A stretch of 64,000 nucleotides of DNA from positions 806,001 to 870,000 of the forward strand of contig NC_013170.1 of NCBI RefSeq assembly GCF_000023845.1, written 5' to 3'. A program made the translations under genes and the position numbers. Of the stretch, positions 26,131 to 34,141 are shown piece after piece. Source of the stretch: Cryptobacterium curtum DSM 15641. Its GTDB lineage: Bacteria; Actinomycetota; Coriobacteriia; Coriobacteriales; Eggerthellaceae. A model generated the notes under the pieces. It saw only the letters and a list, made by a program, of their open reading frames with translations. It had not been told where the DNA came from and did no database searches. Positions within the stretch are counted from its first letter, which is position 1, and every line of letters starts with the position of its first letter.

Positions 26131-27687
26131 ATGCCCCAATCGTCACTGCATCTTCCTGCTGCTTTGATTATTTTGGATGGATTCGGTTTAGCGTCATCAG
26201 GTACGGGTAATGCCATTTCCCAGGCACATATCCCCGTACTCGACCATTTGCTTGCCGATTCGCCGTCTGTTCAACTTGAAGCATCAGGTGAAGCAGTTGG
26301 CCTACCAGCTGGTCAAATGGGCAACTCTGAGGTGGGACACCTCAACATAGGGGCAGGACGTGTCGTTCATCAGGAACTATCCCGCATTAATGAAGCGTGC
26401 CGAAGTGGCTCAATAGAAAGCAACGAAGTATTGCTTCGGGCTATGGAGACCTCCCGCACACGAGGATCAGTTCTCCATCTGATGGGACTTGTTTCTGATG
26501 GTGGTGTTCATTCCAGCATCGACCATCTGCTTGCCTTGATGAATATGGCAGCGCGCAATGGTGTGCAGCAGGTGTTTATTCATGCATTCCTCGATGGCCG
26601 CGATGTGCCGCCAAAAAGTGCTGAAGGATATCTTCGCCAGGTGTTGGATGCGTGTGAACAGCATACTGCCGCCGGCTTGCAGTATCAGATTGCAAGTATT
26701 TCAGGTCGCTATTATGCGATGGACCGCGACAACCGCTGGGATCGGGTGCAAGCGGCGTGGCAAGCAATTGCTCAAGCGCAACCAATTACAACAGCGACAC
26801 CACTTGAATATCTTCATTCCTCGTATAACGACAAGGTAACTGACGAATTTGTAATACCTGTTTCCTTTACTGAGCGTCCTATGACCGACGATGATGCGGT
26901 TATCTTCTTTAACTTCCGGCCCGATCGCGCACGGCAGCTTACGCGCGCGTTTTGCGATCCAACTTTCGATGGGTTTACGGGCGCCAATTGCCACCCGACG
27001 TTTGTCTGCCTCACTGAATATGACCCACGTATTCCTGCTGACGTGGCTTTTCCGAAGGAACTTCCGCAGATGGTGCTTGCTGATGCCATTGCTGCTGCGG
27101 GACTGACGCAGTATCACATTGCTGAGACTGAAAAATATGCGCATGTCACTTTTTTCTTGAATGGTGGGCGTGAAGAGCCAAAAGAAGGGGAACAGCGCGT
27201 ACTTATTCCTTCGCCGAAAGTGGCCACCTACGACCTTCAACCCGAAATGAGTGAAGAAGAAGTTTCAAGCACCTTAGCGCAGGCTATTGATAACGATGAG
27301 GCTGACTTCTATCTGGTCAATTTTGCTAACTGCGACATGGTTGGACATACTGGTTCGATTCCGGCGACCGTGCAAGCGGTTGAAGCAGTTGATCGTGGTG
27401 TCGGTCGTGTACTTGCGGCGCTCAAGCGTAAGCAGGGAGTTGCCCTTTTAACTGCCGATCATGGCAATGCCGACAAAATGCTTGCCGCCGATGGATCCCC
27501 GCATACTGCCCACACCACTGCGCCCGTGCCGCTGGTGCTGATTGATTATGCCGAAACTGGTTTTTCTTTTTCGCCGGATGCACAAGCGGGGAAGGGTGCG
27601 CTCTGCAATATTGCGCCGACTCTGCTTGATATGGCAGGTGTTTCAATTCCCTCAGAAATGACTGCTTCATCACTTGTTCGCAACTAG
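26131..27687 (+). CDS. gpmI: 2,3-bisphosphoglycerate-independent phosphoglycerate mutase
   Basis: A 518-residue Mn-dependent alkaline-phosphatase-fold enzyme converting 3- to 2-phosphoglycerate via a phosphoserine. The nucleophile is Ser66 in QMGNSEVGHLNIGAGRVV; other metal-site segments are LIILDGFG, HAFLDGRDVPP, FFNFRPDRARQLT, NFANCDMVGHTG and LLTADHGNADKM. The ATG at 26131 is preferred to 26107 because GAGGAA sits 6 bases upstream and the family core begins near PAALIILDGFG. It follows tpiA after 76 bp. Confidence 0.97.
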   Translation: MPQSSLHLPAALIILDGFGLASSGTGNAISQAHIPVLDHLLADSPSVQLEASGEAVGLPAGQMGNSEVGHLNIGAGRVVHQELSRINEACRSGSIESNEVLLRAMETSRTRGSVLHLMGLVSDGGVHSSIDHLLALMNMAARNGVQQVFIHAFLDGRDVPPKSAEGYLRQVLDACEQHTAAGLQYQIASISGRYYAMDRDNRWDRVQAAWQAIAQAQPITTATPLEYLHSSYNDKVTDEFVIPVSFTERPMTDDDAVIFFNFRPDRARQLTRAFCDPTFDGFTGANCHPTFVCLTEYDPRIPADVAFPKELPQMVLADAIAAAGLTQYHIAETEKYAHVTFFLNGGREEPKEGEQRVLIPSPKVATYDLQPEMSEEEVSSTLAQAIDNDEADFYLVNFANCDMVGHTGSIPATVQAVEAVDRGVGRVLAALKRKQGVALLTADHGNADKMLAADGSPHTAHTTAPVPLVLIDYAETGFSFSPDAQAGKGALCNIAPTLLDMAGVSIPSEMTASSLVRN

Positions 27688-27715
27688 TTGCGTCATGTGT
27701 CTATTACGGTATAAT
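27688..27715 (+). promoter_or_regulatory. Promoter of secG
   Basis: TTGCGT (27688-27693), a 16-bp spacer and TATAAT (27710-27715). The same hexamer pair and spacing precede tRNA-Gly in this window, so this looks like a typical strong housekeeping promoter of the organism. Confidence 0.65.
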
Positions 27716-27772
27716 TTCTGTTTTGCAGGCTTATTGCGGCCTGTCCGTTGAACCCGATTGGAAGAGTTTGCA

Positions 27773-28027
27773 TTGAATCCGCTGCTTATCCTGGTTATTA
27801 TTGCTCTCGTTGTTTCCGGCGCTGGCTTAATTGTCTTTATTATGCTTCATTCCGGAAAGGGAACTGGCATATCTGACGCCATTGCAAGTTCGTTGTATTC
27901 AACGAATACTGGCACGGGTATTATCGAGCGTAACCTCGATCGTATTACCATCGTATTTGCCGTGGTCTTTTTGCTGTCGCTTATCCTTCTGATGGTTCTC
28001 TATCCGCAGGGTACTATCAACAGTTAA
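27773..28027 (+). CDS. secG: Preprotein translocase subunit SecG
   Basis: An 84-residue membrane protein with two hydrophobic helices (about residues 3-24 and 56-76) flanking a polar loop with the SecG-like HSGKGTGISDAI. It is the accessory subunit of SecYEG. I choose the TTG at 27773 (LNPLLILVIIAL) because GGAAGAG lies 6 bases upstream; the TTG at 27758 would add five residues without a ribosome site. The position after the glycolytic genes is typical for Actinobacteria and Firmicutes. Confidence 0.9.
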   Translation: MNPLLILVIIALVVSGAGLIVFIMLHSGKGTGISDAIASSLYSTNTGTGIIERNLDRITIVFAVVFLLSLILLMVLYPQGTINS

Positions 28028-28035
28028 AAACTTCT

Positions 28036-28063
28036 TTGCAATCCTACGGGCTTTTGGTAGACT
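28036..28063 (+). promoter_or_regulatory. Promoter of tRNA-Leu
   Basis: TTGCAA (28036-28041), a 16-bp spacer and TAGACT (28058-28063), placing the start about 16 bases before the mature tRNA. Confidence 0.5.
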
Positions 28064-28086
28064 ACCAGCTGCTCGTTTGAGCTTAT

Positions 28087-28175
28087 GTCGGAGTGGTGGA
28101 ACGGCAGACACGCTAGCTTGAGGTGCTAGTGCCCATTTACCGGGTGTGCGGGTTCAAATCCCGCCTCCGACACCA
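28087..28175 (+). tRNA. tRNA-Leu (anticodon GAG)
   Basis: Acceptor GTCGGAG (28087-28093) pairs with CTCCGAC (28165-28171), followed by discriminator A and an encoded CCA. The anticodon loop is TTGAGGT (GAG). The gene has a long variable arm (GTGCCC...GGGTGTG region) as expected for a class II leucine tRNA. The T-arm GCGGGTTCAAATCCCGC is perfect. Confidence 0.95.
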
Positions 28176-28183
28176 GGTAACCA

Positions 28184-28214
28184 AAACCCAGGCTCTTTTG
28201 AGCTTGGGTTTTTG
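28184..28214 (+). terminator. Terminator after tRNA-Leu
   Basis: AAACCCAGGCTC (28184-28195), loop TTTT, and GAGCTTGGGTTT (28200-28211) form a 12-bp stem with one G-T pair, followed by a continued T-run. Confidence 0.85.
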
Positions 28215-28299
28215 CTGTCTTGGACGATCCGGGGATATAGGCAGAAAAGTGTGTCTGTGGCTACTCACCACCATAGGGACACGGATCGCTTGCGTGTAG

Positions 28300-28388
28300 T
28301 TAGCTCCAGACCGCCGCAGTTCGACGGTAATGCGTTCTTGTACATCGACGTGTATCTGACCATATCGTTTCGATACAAGTGGAGCTAA
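28300..28388 (+). ncRNA. Candidate structured RNA: three-way junction, 89 nt
   Basis: TTAGCTCCA (28300-28308) pairs perfectly with TGGAGCTAA (28380-28388). Inside are two hairpins. Hairpin 1 is ACCG-c-CG-cagtt-CG-a-CGGT (28310-28328). Hairpin 2 is CTTGTA...TACAAG (28337-28379), extended by TCG/CGA, ACG/CGT and GTAT/ATAT and closing on a CTGACC loop. Hairpin 2 abuts the closing helix. No reading frame with a ribosome site covers it. The strand is unproven because helices read on both strands; plus is assumed from neighbouring tRNAs. Function unknown. Confidence 0.4.
28349..28371 (+). repeat. 23-nt direct repeat, copy 1
   Basis: Begins CGTGTATCTGACC and matches copy 2 at 28441-28463 in 20 of 23 positions, 92 bp apart. 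Copy 1 forms the apical part of hairpin 2 in the preceding structured element. Confidence 0.6.
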
Positions 28389-28409
28389 ATAAAAATAGTG
28401 GGTAGAGGG

Positions 28410-28437
28410 TTACAGTCAAAAATGTGCATCCTATAAT
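28410..28437 (+). promoter_or_regulatory. Promoter-like sequence before repeat copy 2
   Basis: TTACAG, a 16-bp spacer and TATAAT (28432-28437). A transcript would begin near 28444, inside repeat copy 2, and run into the hairpin at 28478-28511 and towards tRNA-Gly. Confidence 0.45.
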
Positions 28438-28440
28438 CCC

Positions 28441-28463
28441 CGTGTATCTGACTATCTCGCTTC
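28441..28463 (+). repeat. 23-nt direct repeat, copy 2
   Basis: Second copy (CGTGTATCTGACT...). It is followed by a long hairpin in which TAAGG (28478-28482) pairs with CCTTA (28507-28511) and GCGAT (28490-28494) with ATCGC (28498-28502). Confidence 0.6.
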
Positions 28464-28563
28464 AATAAAAGCGCAGGTAAGGTGTGGAAGCGATGCTATC
28501 GCACTGCCTTATGAAGGAATTATGCCGCCAGGCAAGAGGGAAGACAGACAGCAAAATACCCCC

Positions 28564-28591
28564 TTGCGTCACTCGGTGAGTTACGTATAAT
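28564..28591 (+). promoter_or_regulatory. Promoter of tRNA-Gly
   Basis: TTGCGT (28564-28569), 16 bp, TATAAT (28586-28591). It is identical in both hexamers and spacing to the secG promoter. Confidence 0.7.
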
Positions 28592-28605
28592 TGTCTCTTG
28601 CGCAC

Positions 28606-28681
<76 letters not shown>

Positions 28682-28691
28682 GTGTTTAACC

Positions 28692-28724
28692 AGAGCCGAC
28701 TGAATACAATTCGGTCGGCTCTTC
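28692..28724 (+). terminator. Terminator after tRNA-Gly
   Basis: AGAGCCGACTGAAT (28692-28705) and ATTCGGTCGGCTCT (28709-28722) form a 14-bp stem with one G-T pair and a 3-nt loop. The T-tract is weak (TCTGTT). Confidence 0.7.
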
Positions 28725-28745
28725 TGTTGAAACAGGGTGTCACAC

Positions 28746-28819
28746 GGCGACGTGGCCAAGTGGTAAGGCAGAGGCCTGCAAAGCCTTTATCCCCGGTTCG
28801 AATCCGGGCGTCGCCTCCA
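28746..28819 (+). tRNA. tRNA-Cys (anticodon GCA)
   Basis: Acceptor GGCGACG (28746-28752) pairs with CGTCGCC (28809-28815), discriminator T, encoded CCA. The anticodon loop CTGCAAA gives GCA. T-arm CCCGGTTCGAATCCGGG is perfect. Confidence 0.95.
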
Positions 28820-28911
28820 GCTTTTCGGTGCACCTGCGCAGCATTCTGAAAAGTCTCTTCCATTTCAAGAGGTCTTTGATAGAATGTCTTTCGCTGCATG
28901 GCAGCACATAC

Positions 28912-28986
28912 GGGCGTTTAGCTCAGGGGGAGAGCGCTTCCCTGACACGGAAGAGGCCACAAGTTCAAATCTTGTAACGCCCACCA
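28912..28986 (+). tRNA. tRNA-Val (anticodon GAC)
   Basis: Acceptor GGGCGTT (28912-28918) pairs with AACGCCC (28976-28982), discriminator A, encoded CCA. The anticodon stem CTTCC/GGAAG encloses CTGACAC (anticodon GAC). A TAGAAT -10-like box lies about 27 bp upstream. Confidence 0.95.
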
Positions 28987-28994
28987 TCGAAAAC

Positions 28995-29028
28995 GCAGGC
29001 CAGGGGCTTAAAGCTTCTGGCCTGCTTT
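28995..29028 (+). terminator. Terminator after tRNA-Val
   Basis: GCAGGCCAG (28995-29003) and CTGGCCTGC (29017-29025) form a perfect 9-bp stem, followed by TTTCG. The rest of the gap up to 29156 shows nothing beyond a short GTGCAT/ATGTGCAC repeat. Confidence 0.75.
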
Positions 29029-29156
29029 CGTACATGTGCATAAAATGTGCACTGAATACGGACAGAATTTGTTCGCTTAGGCTGCTTTAGCCAGTAAAAA
29101 TCCGTCTACCGATTGTGGCAACCTCCGTTAAAACCCCTATACCTGGCGCAACGCTC

Positions 29157-29184
29157 TTGCCGTATGCTCATATACAGCTATAGC
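29157..29184 (+). promoter_or_regulatory. Promoter of the ech hydrogenase operon
   Basis: TTGCCG (29157-29162), a 16-bp spacer and TATAGC (29179-29184), giving a start near 29191, just upstream of echA. It is the only promoter-like pair I see before the six-gene run. Confidence 0.5.
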
Positions 29185-29206
29185 AGATAGCTCCACGTAT
29201 CAGAGA

Positions 29207-31159
29207 ATGTTTGAAGGGGTGACGCCCGTGGGTACGCCCGTATTTTTAATCGTGTTTCCGCTCATTGCGGCAGCTTTATTGCTTGTCGCACGTACCGAAA
29301 TGCTTCGAGGGGCCATTGTGTATGGTGCCTCTGCGTTTATTGCAGCGGCATCACTGTGGTTGATTGCAACCAATATCGGTACGCCTGGCGTTTATTTCGA
29401 GGCCGAAGCACCTCTGGTTGATCTATTGCTTCCTCTCGTAAGCGTAGCGGTCTGTGCATGCATTATGGTCTATGCCGTTCGGTATAAGAATCGCTGGGCA
29501 GGTGTCTTGGCCATTATTCAGTTGGTTCTTTCACTCCTTTTTGAAGTGCCGCTGACAATTGCTTCAGACTCACACGTGCACTACAACCTGTACTTTGACT
29601 CACTGTCGCTGCTCATGGTGTTCATTATTGGCATCGTTGGATGCGGTATCTGCGTATACGCCCTTGGTTACATGAAGGACTTCCAAAAGCATCATGCCAA
29701 TGACCCTGACCGTCGGCCAGTATTCTTTGCTCTCATGTTCCTTTTTCTTTCGGCCATGTATGCAATCGTATTTAGCAATAATCTTTCCTGGCTGTTTGCT
29801 GGTTGGGAAGTGACAACGGTTTGCTCGTTTTTGCTTATCGGTTACACAAAGACCGGAGAAGCACTACGGAGTGCGTTTCGCCAGATTATTATGAATCTTG
29901 CCGGCGGTATCGCATTTGTCTTGGCTCTTATGTGTAGTGTCCTGTTCTTTAATACCTTGTCACTTGCTGATTTCGTACAAGCTGCAGCGCTCTATCCAAC
30001 CCTTGCTATCGTGCCAGTGACTTGCCTGGCATTCGCTGGTATCACAAAGGCAGCTCAAATGCCGTTTCACACCTGGCTTTTGGGCGCAATGGTGGCACCT
30101 ACTCCCACCAGTGCCTTGCTGCACAGTTCAACGATGGTAAAAGCAGGCGTATTTATGCTTATTAAACTGGCGCCAGCATTTACCGTGTCAGTTATACCAG
30201 CAGCTATGACGATACTGGTTGGCGGTATTACATTCTGCCTTGCTTCGTTTATTGCTATCAGCCAGTCCAATGCCAAGCGGGTGCTTGCCTATTCGACAAT
30301 TGCCAACCTCGGCCTTATTGTCGCCTGTGCTGGCGTTGGCACGCCCGAAGCAGTTTGGGCAGCCATCTTCCTCGTGCTGTTCCATGCTATTGCTAAATCG
30401 CTCTTGTTCCTTTGCGTGGGTACCGCTGAGCATCATATTGGCAGTCGTGATATTGAAGACGAAGATCTGCTATTTGAACGGTTGCCCCGTCTCAGTCGTC
30501 TTATGATGCTCGGTATCATGTGCATGTTTATTGCTCCCTTTGGCATGTTGGTATCAAAGTGGGCAGCACTCGTTTCGTTTATCGATTCAGGCCAAGTGGT
30601 TCTTCTTATCCTGCTTGCCTTTGGATCGGGTGCAACCTTTATGTTCTGGGCAAAATGGATGGGTAAGCTGGCTGGTATTGCTGCGCCCCAAGATTCGCTC
30701 GAAGGTTCCATCCATCGCAGTGAATGGATTGCTCTTGCCACGATGGCAGTGGTTCTGGTGCTCTGCTGCGCGCTCTTGCCCGTTATAAGTGACTATTTGG
30801 TTATGCCGTATCTTTGGACTATTTGGGGTCCAGCGGTCTTCACGAATGGTGGAAACGACATCCTCTGGATTACCGGCATTCTCTCGCTTGCGGTTGCCTG
30901 GATTATATTCGGGGGTCTTTCGCATCGAAATCCTAAGACGCGCCAAGCAAGTGTCTATCTGTCGGGTGTTGGTCTCAATAATACCCAACGCACCTTTACT
31001 AATTCGCTTTCACACGAAACAGCTTCGACGGCTCGCAACTGGTATCTCGAGGGTATTTTCGGTGAAACGCATATTGCTCCGATAGGGGAAATAGCTTGTA
31101 CCATCATCATTATTGCCGCCTTTGCGATTGCTCTGGCTACACCCGCGTCACTGTTATAG
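29207..31159 (+). CDS. echA: Ech-type hydrogenase membrane subunit A (NuoL/MrpA-like antiporter)
   Basis: A 650-residue polytopic protein with about 14-16 hydrophobic helices, homologous to the NuoL/HyfB/EchA proton-pumping subunits. The conserved antiporter core is visible in FLLIGYTKTGEALRSAFRQ, the AGITKAAQMPFHTWLLGAM proton-channel segment, TPTSALLHSSTMVKAGVF and the KSLLFLCVG helix. It would couple ferredoxin-driven H2 production to ion translocation. The ATG at 29207 is used; GTG at 29228 is a real alternative with GAAGGGG 8 bases upstream. It is the first of six tightly packed genes. Confidence 0.88.
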   Translation: MFEGVTPVGTPVFLIVFPLIAAALLLVARTEMLRGAIVYGASAFIAAASLWLIATNIGTPGVYFEAEAPLVDLLLPLVSVAVCACIMVYAVRYKNRWAGVLAIIQLVLSLLFEVPLTIASDSHVHYNLYFDSLSLLMVFIIGIVGCGICVYALGYMKDFQKHHANDPDRRPVFFALMFLFLSAMYAIVFSNNLSWLFAGWEVTTVCSFLLIGYTKTGEALRSAFRQIIMNLAGGIAFVLALMCSVLFFNTLSLADFVQAAALYPTLAIVPVTCLAFAGITKAAQMPFHTWLLGAMVAPTPTSALLHSSTMVKAGVFMLIKLAPAFTVSVIPAAMTILVGGITFCLASFIAISQSNAKRVLAYSTIANLGLIVACAGVGTPEAVWAAIFLVLFHAIAKSLLFLCVGTAEHHIGSRDIEDEDLLFERLPRLSRLMMLGIMCMFIAPFGMLVSKWAALVSFIDSGQVVLLILLAFGSGATFMFWAKWMGKLAGIAAPQDSLEGSIHRSEWIALATMAVVLVLCCALLPVISDYLVMPYLWTIWGPAVFTNGGNDILWITGILSLAVAWIIFGGLSHRNPKTRQASVYLSGVGLNNTQRTFTNSLSHETASTARNWYLEGIFGETHIAPIGEIACTIIIIAAFAIALATPASLL

Positions 31160-31169
31160 GAGGATGACC

Positions 31170-32042
31170 ATGAATACGTTTATCACAACGATACTGGGAA
31201 CCCTTCTGTTTGCGTTGCTGGCACCGATTGTCGGTTGCCTTATTGCCGGAGTGGATCGTATTATCAGCGCTCGCATGCAGGGTCGTGTTGGCCCGCCGCT
31301 TTTGCAGCCCTACTGGGATGTGCGTAAGCTGCTTGAAAAAGAGCGTTTCAGCGTTAACAGCGTCGAGGGAACCTATGTAATAGCGTCGCTTGTTTTTGCG
31401 GTGCTTGCAGGTGGTATCTTCTTTTCGGGTGGTAACTTCCTGCTCTGTGTGTTTGTTATTACCCTATCGAGCCTCTTCTTTATTCTTGCGGCCTATTCAA
31501 CCCGTTCGCCCTTTGCAGAAGCGGGCGCAGCGCGCGAAACCATGCAGGTTATGAGCTACGAGCCAATGGTGCTGCTTTGCGCGATGGCACTGTACTTAAC
31601 CGCAGGGTCGTTTGATGTGGCTGATCTTCTGAGCTTGCGTCATCCCATCCTCTGCTTTACGTGGCCGGTATTTTTGGGTTTGCTGTTTGTGCTCACGATC
31701 AAGCTCCGTAAAAGCCCCTTTGATATTTCCAATAGCCACCATGCGCATCAAGAACTTGTTTCGGGTATTACCACCGAAATGAGTGGCCCGACCCTCGCGA
31801 AGGTCGAGGTTATGCACTGGTACGAAACGGTGCTGTTCATGGGCTGGGTTGGTATGTTTTTCCTCTATGCGAGCCCTGTTGGATGGATAGCCGCCATCGT
31901 CGCCGTTGTCGTCGTCTATCTTCTTGAAATCTGGATCGACAACAACTTTGCCCGCGTGAAGTGGCAATCGATGCTCAAATGGGCCTGGATTGTTGCTCTT
32001 ATTGCGGGTGGTATTAACATCACCGTTTTGGCGTTTATGTAA
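31170..32042 (+). CDS. echB: Ech-type hydrogenase membrane subunit B (NuoH/HycD-like)
   Basis: A 290-residue membrane protein with about eight helices, homologous to NuoH/HycD, the subunit that anchors the peripheral hydrogenase module and forms part of the ion path. Family marks are ARMQGRVGPPLLQPYWDVRKLLEKE, YSTRSPFAEAGAARETMQVMSYEP (two conserved loops, read together) and FDISNSHHAHQELVSGITTEMSG. The ATG at 31170 follows TAGGAGG with 6-base spacing; the ATG at 31164 would abut the ribosome site. Ten bases separate it from echA. Confidence 0.9.
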   Translation: MNTFITTILGTLLFALLAPIVGCLIAGVDRIISARMQGRVGPPLLQPYWDVRKLLEKERFSVNSVEGTYVIASLVFAVLAGGIFFSGGNFLLCVFVITLSSLFFILAAYSTRSPFAEAGAARETMQVMSYEPMVLLCAMALYLTAGSFDVADLLSLRHPILCFTWPVFLGLLFVLTIKLRKSPFDISNSHHAHQELVSGITTEMSGPTLAKVEVMHWYETVLFMGWVGMFFLYASPVGWIAAIVAVVVVYLLEIWIDNNFARVKWQSMLKWAWIVALIAGGINITVLAFM

Positions 32043-32054
32043 GGAGGTGCAGCG

Positions 32055-32600
32055 ATGTCGTTTGCGAGTAAATCGCCCTGGGTCATCCATTATGACGCGT
32101 CAAGCTGCAATGGATGCGATATAGAAGTATTGGCCGCGCTCTGCCCTGGCTTTGATGCTGAACGCTTCGGGGTTATTAATACTGGCAACCCAAAACACGC
32201 CGACATCCTGTTGGTAACGGGAAGTGTTAATGAGCGGAATATTAAGGTTGTTCAAGAGCTGTACAACCAGATGATAGAGCCAAAAGCCGTTGTTGCGTGC
32301 GGATGTTGTGCCTGCACCGGTGGGGTGTTCCACGATTGTTACAACGTTATTGGTGGAGTGGAAAACGCTGTTCCAGTTGACGTCTATGCACCGGGATGTG
32401 CCATTCGACCTGAAGCAATTATCGATGCGGTTGTTGAAGCGGTTGGCATACTTGAAGAAAAAGCTGCACTACTGAAAGCAGGGAAAGATCCAACAACACC
32501 TATGAAGTCGCATGACGCACAGAATGCGGTTGCCGTGCCTGTTGAAGAGGCCATTATGGCAGCAGCTGCGCACGATACAGAAGTTGGAGACGCCCAATGA
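32055..32600 (+). CDS. echC: Ech-type hydrogenase small subunit (NuoB-like)
   Basis: A 181-residue small subunit carrying the proximal [4Fe-4S] cluster next to the NiFe site. The cysteines are Cys18 and Cys21 (SSCNGCDIEV), the ACGCCACTGGVF segment (around 81-92) and Cys115 (APGCAIRP, where most relatives have GCPPRP). There is no twin-arginine signal, so it faces the cytoplasm. AAGGAGG before the ATG is the strongest ribosome site of the operon. The last 50 residues are an Ala/Glu-rich extension. It overlaps echD by four bases. Confidence 0.9.
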   Translation: MSFASKSPWVIHYDASSCNGCDIEVLAALCPGFDAERFGVINTGNPKHADILLVTGSVNERNIKVVQELYNQMIEPKAVVACGCCACTGGVFHDCYNVIGGVENAVPVDVYAPGCAIRPEAIIDAVVEAVGILEEKAALLKAGKDPTTPMKSHDAQNAVAVPVEEAIMAAAAHDTEVGDAQ

Positions 32601-33043
32601 AGCAGACGTTTGAAGATATAACTATCGACCAGATTGTTGATCTGGCCGCCCAGAAAAAGGAAGCCGGTGCTCGTGCAGTGCAGATACATTGCACGAATAC
32701 TGAAGAAGGCGTATTGGTTACGTACACCTTTTGCCACGATGGGGTAGACGATGTCTACGAAAACTACCAGGTTCATGGCGTAACGCCTGATACGCCACTT
32801 CCGTCGCTTCAAGGTATGTATCTGGGGCTGTTCCCATTTGAAAACGAAGCGGTCGATCTATTCGGCCTTCGTGTTGAGGGTATGGTTCTCGATTTTGCGG
32901 GACGTTTCTATGATCTGGTAGAAAAGGCACCCATGACAGTCATTACCCCCGCTCAAAAAGCAGCTCGTGAAAAAGCGGCACGCTTAGCAAAGGCGAAAGA
33001 GGCACGTGCTGCTCGAGAAACTGCTTCGAAGGAAGGTGAATAG
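32597..33043 (+). CDS. echD: Ech-type hydrogenase subunit D (NuoC-like)
   Basis: A 148-residue peripheral subunit related to the NuoC/HycE N-terminal domain. It shows SLQGMYLGLFPFENEAVDLFGLRVEG, the compact form of the ERExxDLFG-type NuoC motif (described here rather than aligned). The last 35 residues are almost entirely Lys, Ala, Arg and Glu, a charged tail not expected in NuoC and echoed in echF. The ATG overlaps the echC stop; echE starts 2 bp after its own stop. Confidence 0.85.
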   Translation: MKQTFEDITIDQIVDLAAQKKEAGARAVQIHCTNTEEGVLVTYTFCHDGVDDVYENYQVHGVTPDTPLPSLQGMYLGLFPFENEAVDLFGLRVEGMVLDFAGRFYDLVEKAPMTVITPAQKAAREKAARLAKAKEARAARETASKEGE

Positions 33044-33045
33044 TT

Positions 33046-34134
33046 ATGGGTAAGTCAACCGTTATACCTTTTGGTCCCCAACATCCCGTTTTACCCGAAC
33101 CACTTCACCTCGATCTGGTAGTGGAAGATGAGACGGTTGTTGAAGCCATTCCTCAGATTGGGTTTATCCATCGTGGTCTTGAGCGTCTGACTGAAACCAA
33201 GGACTACAACCAGTTTATCTACGTCGCAGAACGTATCTGCGGTATCTGTGCCTTTGGTCATAGCATGGGATACGCCGAAACTATCGAGCATCTCATGGGC
33301 ATCGAAGTGCCGCCACGTGCTCAGTATCTGCGCGTTATCATGCACGAGATGTCACGTATTCATTCTCATGTACTGTGGCTAGGTCTTGCCGCTGATGCAT
33401 TCGGCTTTGAAAGTCTCTTCATGCATTGCTGGCGCCTGCGTGAGCGTGTGCTCGACCTGTTTGAAGCAATGACTGGTGGTCGTGTCATCTTTTCTGCAAA
33501 CCTCGTCGGTGGCATGGTGCGCGATCAAGATGCTCAAATACTCGCTACAGTGAAAGAGAGACTTGAAGGTATCAAAGCTGACTATCAGCAGATCAGCGAT
33601 ACGTTCTTAAAAGATTCAAGCGTCAAAGGTCGCCTTGTGGGAGTTGGCTACATTTCTCCCGAAGATGCAGCCGCTTGGAGTATGACGGGTCCGTTTGCGC
33701 GCGCATCGGCTGTCAACAACGATGCCCGTTGTAAGGGGAGTGCTGCCTATGCGGCTCTTCCCAATTTCGAGCCGATCTTATCTCATGATGGCGACTGCTA
33801 TGCACGGGTTGAAGTACGTATACGCGAAGTGTTGCAGAGTATCGATATCATTTGCCAGCTGATTGATACGATCCCTGCGGGTGAAGTGCTTACTAAGGTA
33901 AAGGGTTCACCCGCCGCAGGATCCCAGGCGTGTCATGCGCTTGAGCAGCCGCGCGGCGAATGCTACTACTATGCATCGGGTAACGGAACAAAGTTTCTCT
34001 CGCGCATGCGCATGCGCACACCAACGAGCGCTAACCTCGCTGGTATGGCCATGGCGCTTAAGGGTTGCGATTTGGCTGATGTAAATATGATTGTTCTTAC
34101 CATCGATCCTTGCATCAGCTGTTCGGAAAGGTAG
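33046..34134 (+). CDS. echE: Ech-type [NiFe] hydrogenase large (catalytic) subunit
   Basis: A 362-residue NuoD/HycE-family protein. Unlike complex I NuoD it retains both Ni-binding pairs: Cys65/Cys68 in RICGICAFGHS and Cys356/Cys359 in DPCISCSER. This supports an active H2-evolving or -consuming hydrogenase. The protein ends three residues after the last ligand, so there is no C-terminal extension for a maturation endopeptidase to remove. No hyp maturation genes lie in the window. The start has GAAGGTGAATAGTT upstream. Confidence 0.92.
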   Translation: MGKSTVIPFGPQHPVLPEPLHLDLVVEDETVVEAIPQIGFIHRGLERLTETKDYNQFIYVAERICGICAFGHSMGYAETIEHLMGIEVPPRAQYLRVIMHEMSRIHSHVLWLGLAADAFGFESLFMHCWRLRERVLDLFEAMTGGRVIFSANLVGGMVRDQDAQILATVKERLEGIKADYQQISDTFLKDSSVKGRLVGVGYISPEDAAAWSMTGPFARASAVNNDARCKGSAAYAALPNFEPILSHDGDCYARVEVRIREVLQSIDIICQLIDTIPAGEVLTKVKGSPAAGSQACHALEQPRGECYYYASGNGTKFLSRMRMRTPTSANLAGMAMALKGCDLADVNMIVLTIDPCISCSER

Positions 34135-34141
34135 GCATGGT

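Noticed and set aside
28087-28388. Integration site of a mobile element at tRNA-Leu
   Set aside because: No copy of the tRNA 3' end is seen downstream, and no integrase or phage gene is near; XerC at 11960 is in a housekeeping context.
33046-34134. Complex I subunit NuoD
   Set aside because: Both CxxC nickel-binding pairs are intact, which NuoD lacks, so a hydrogenase large subunit is the better call.
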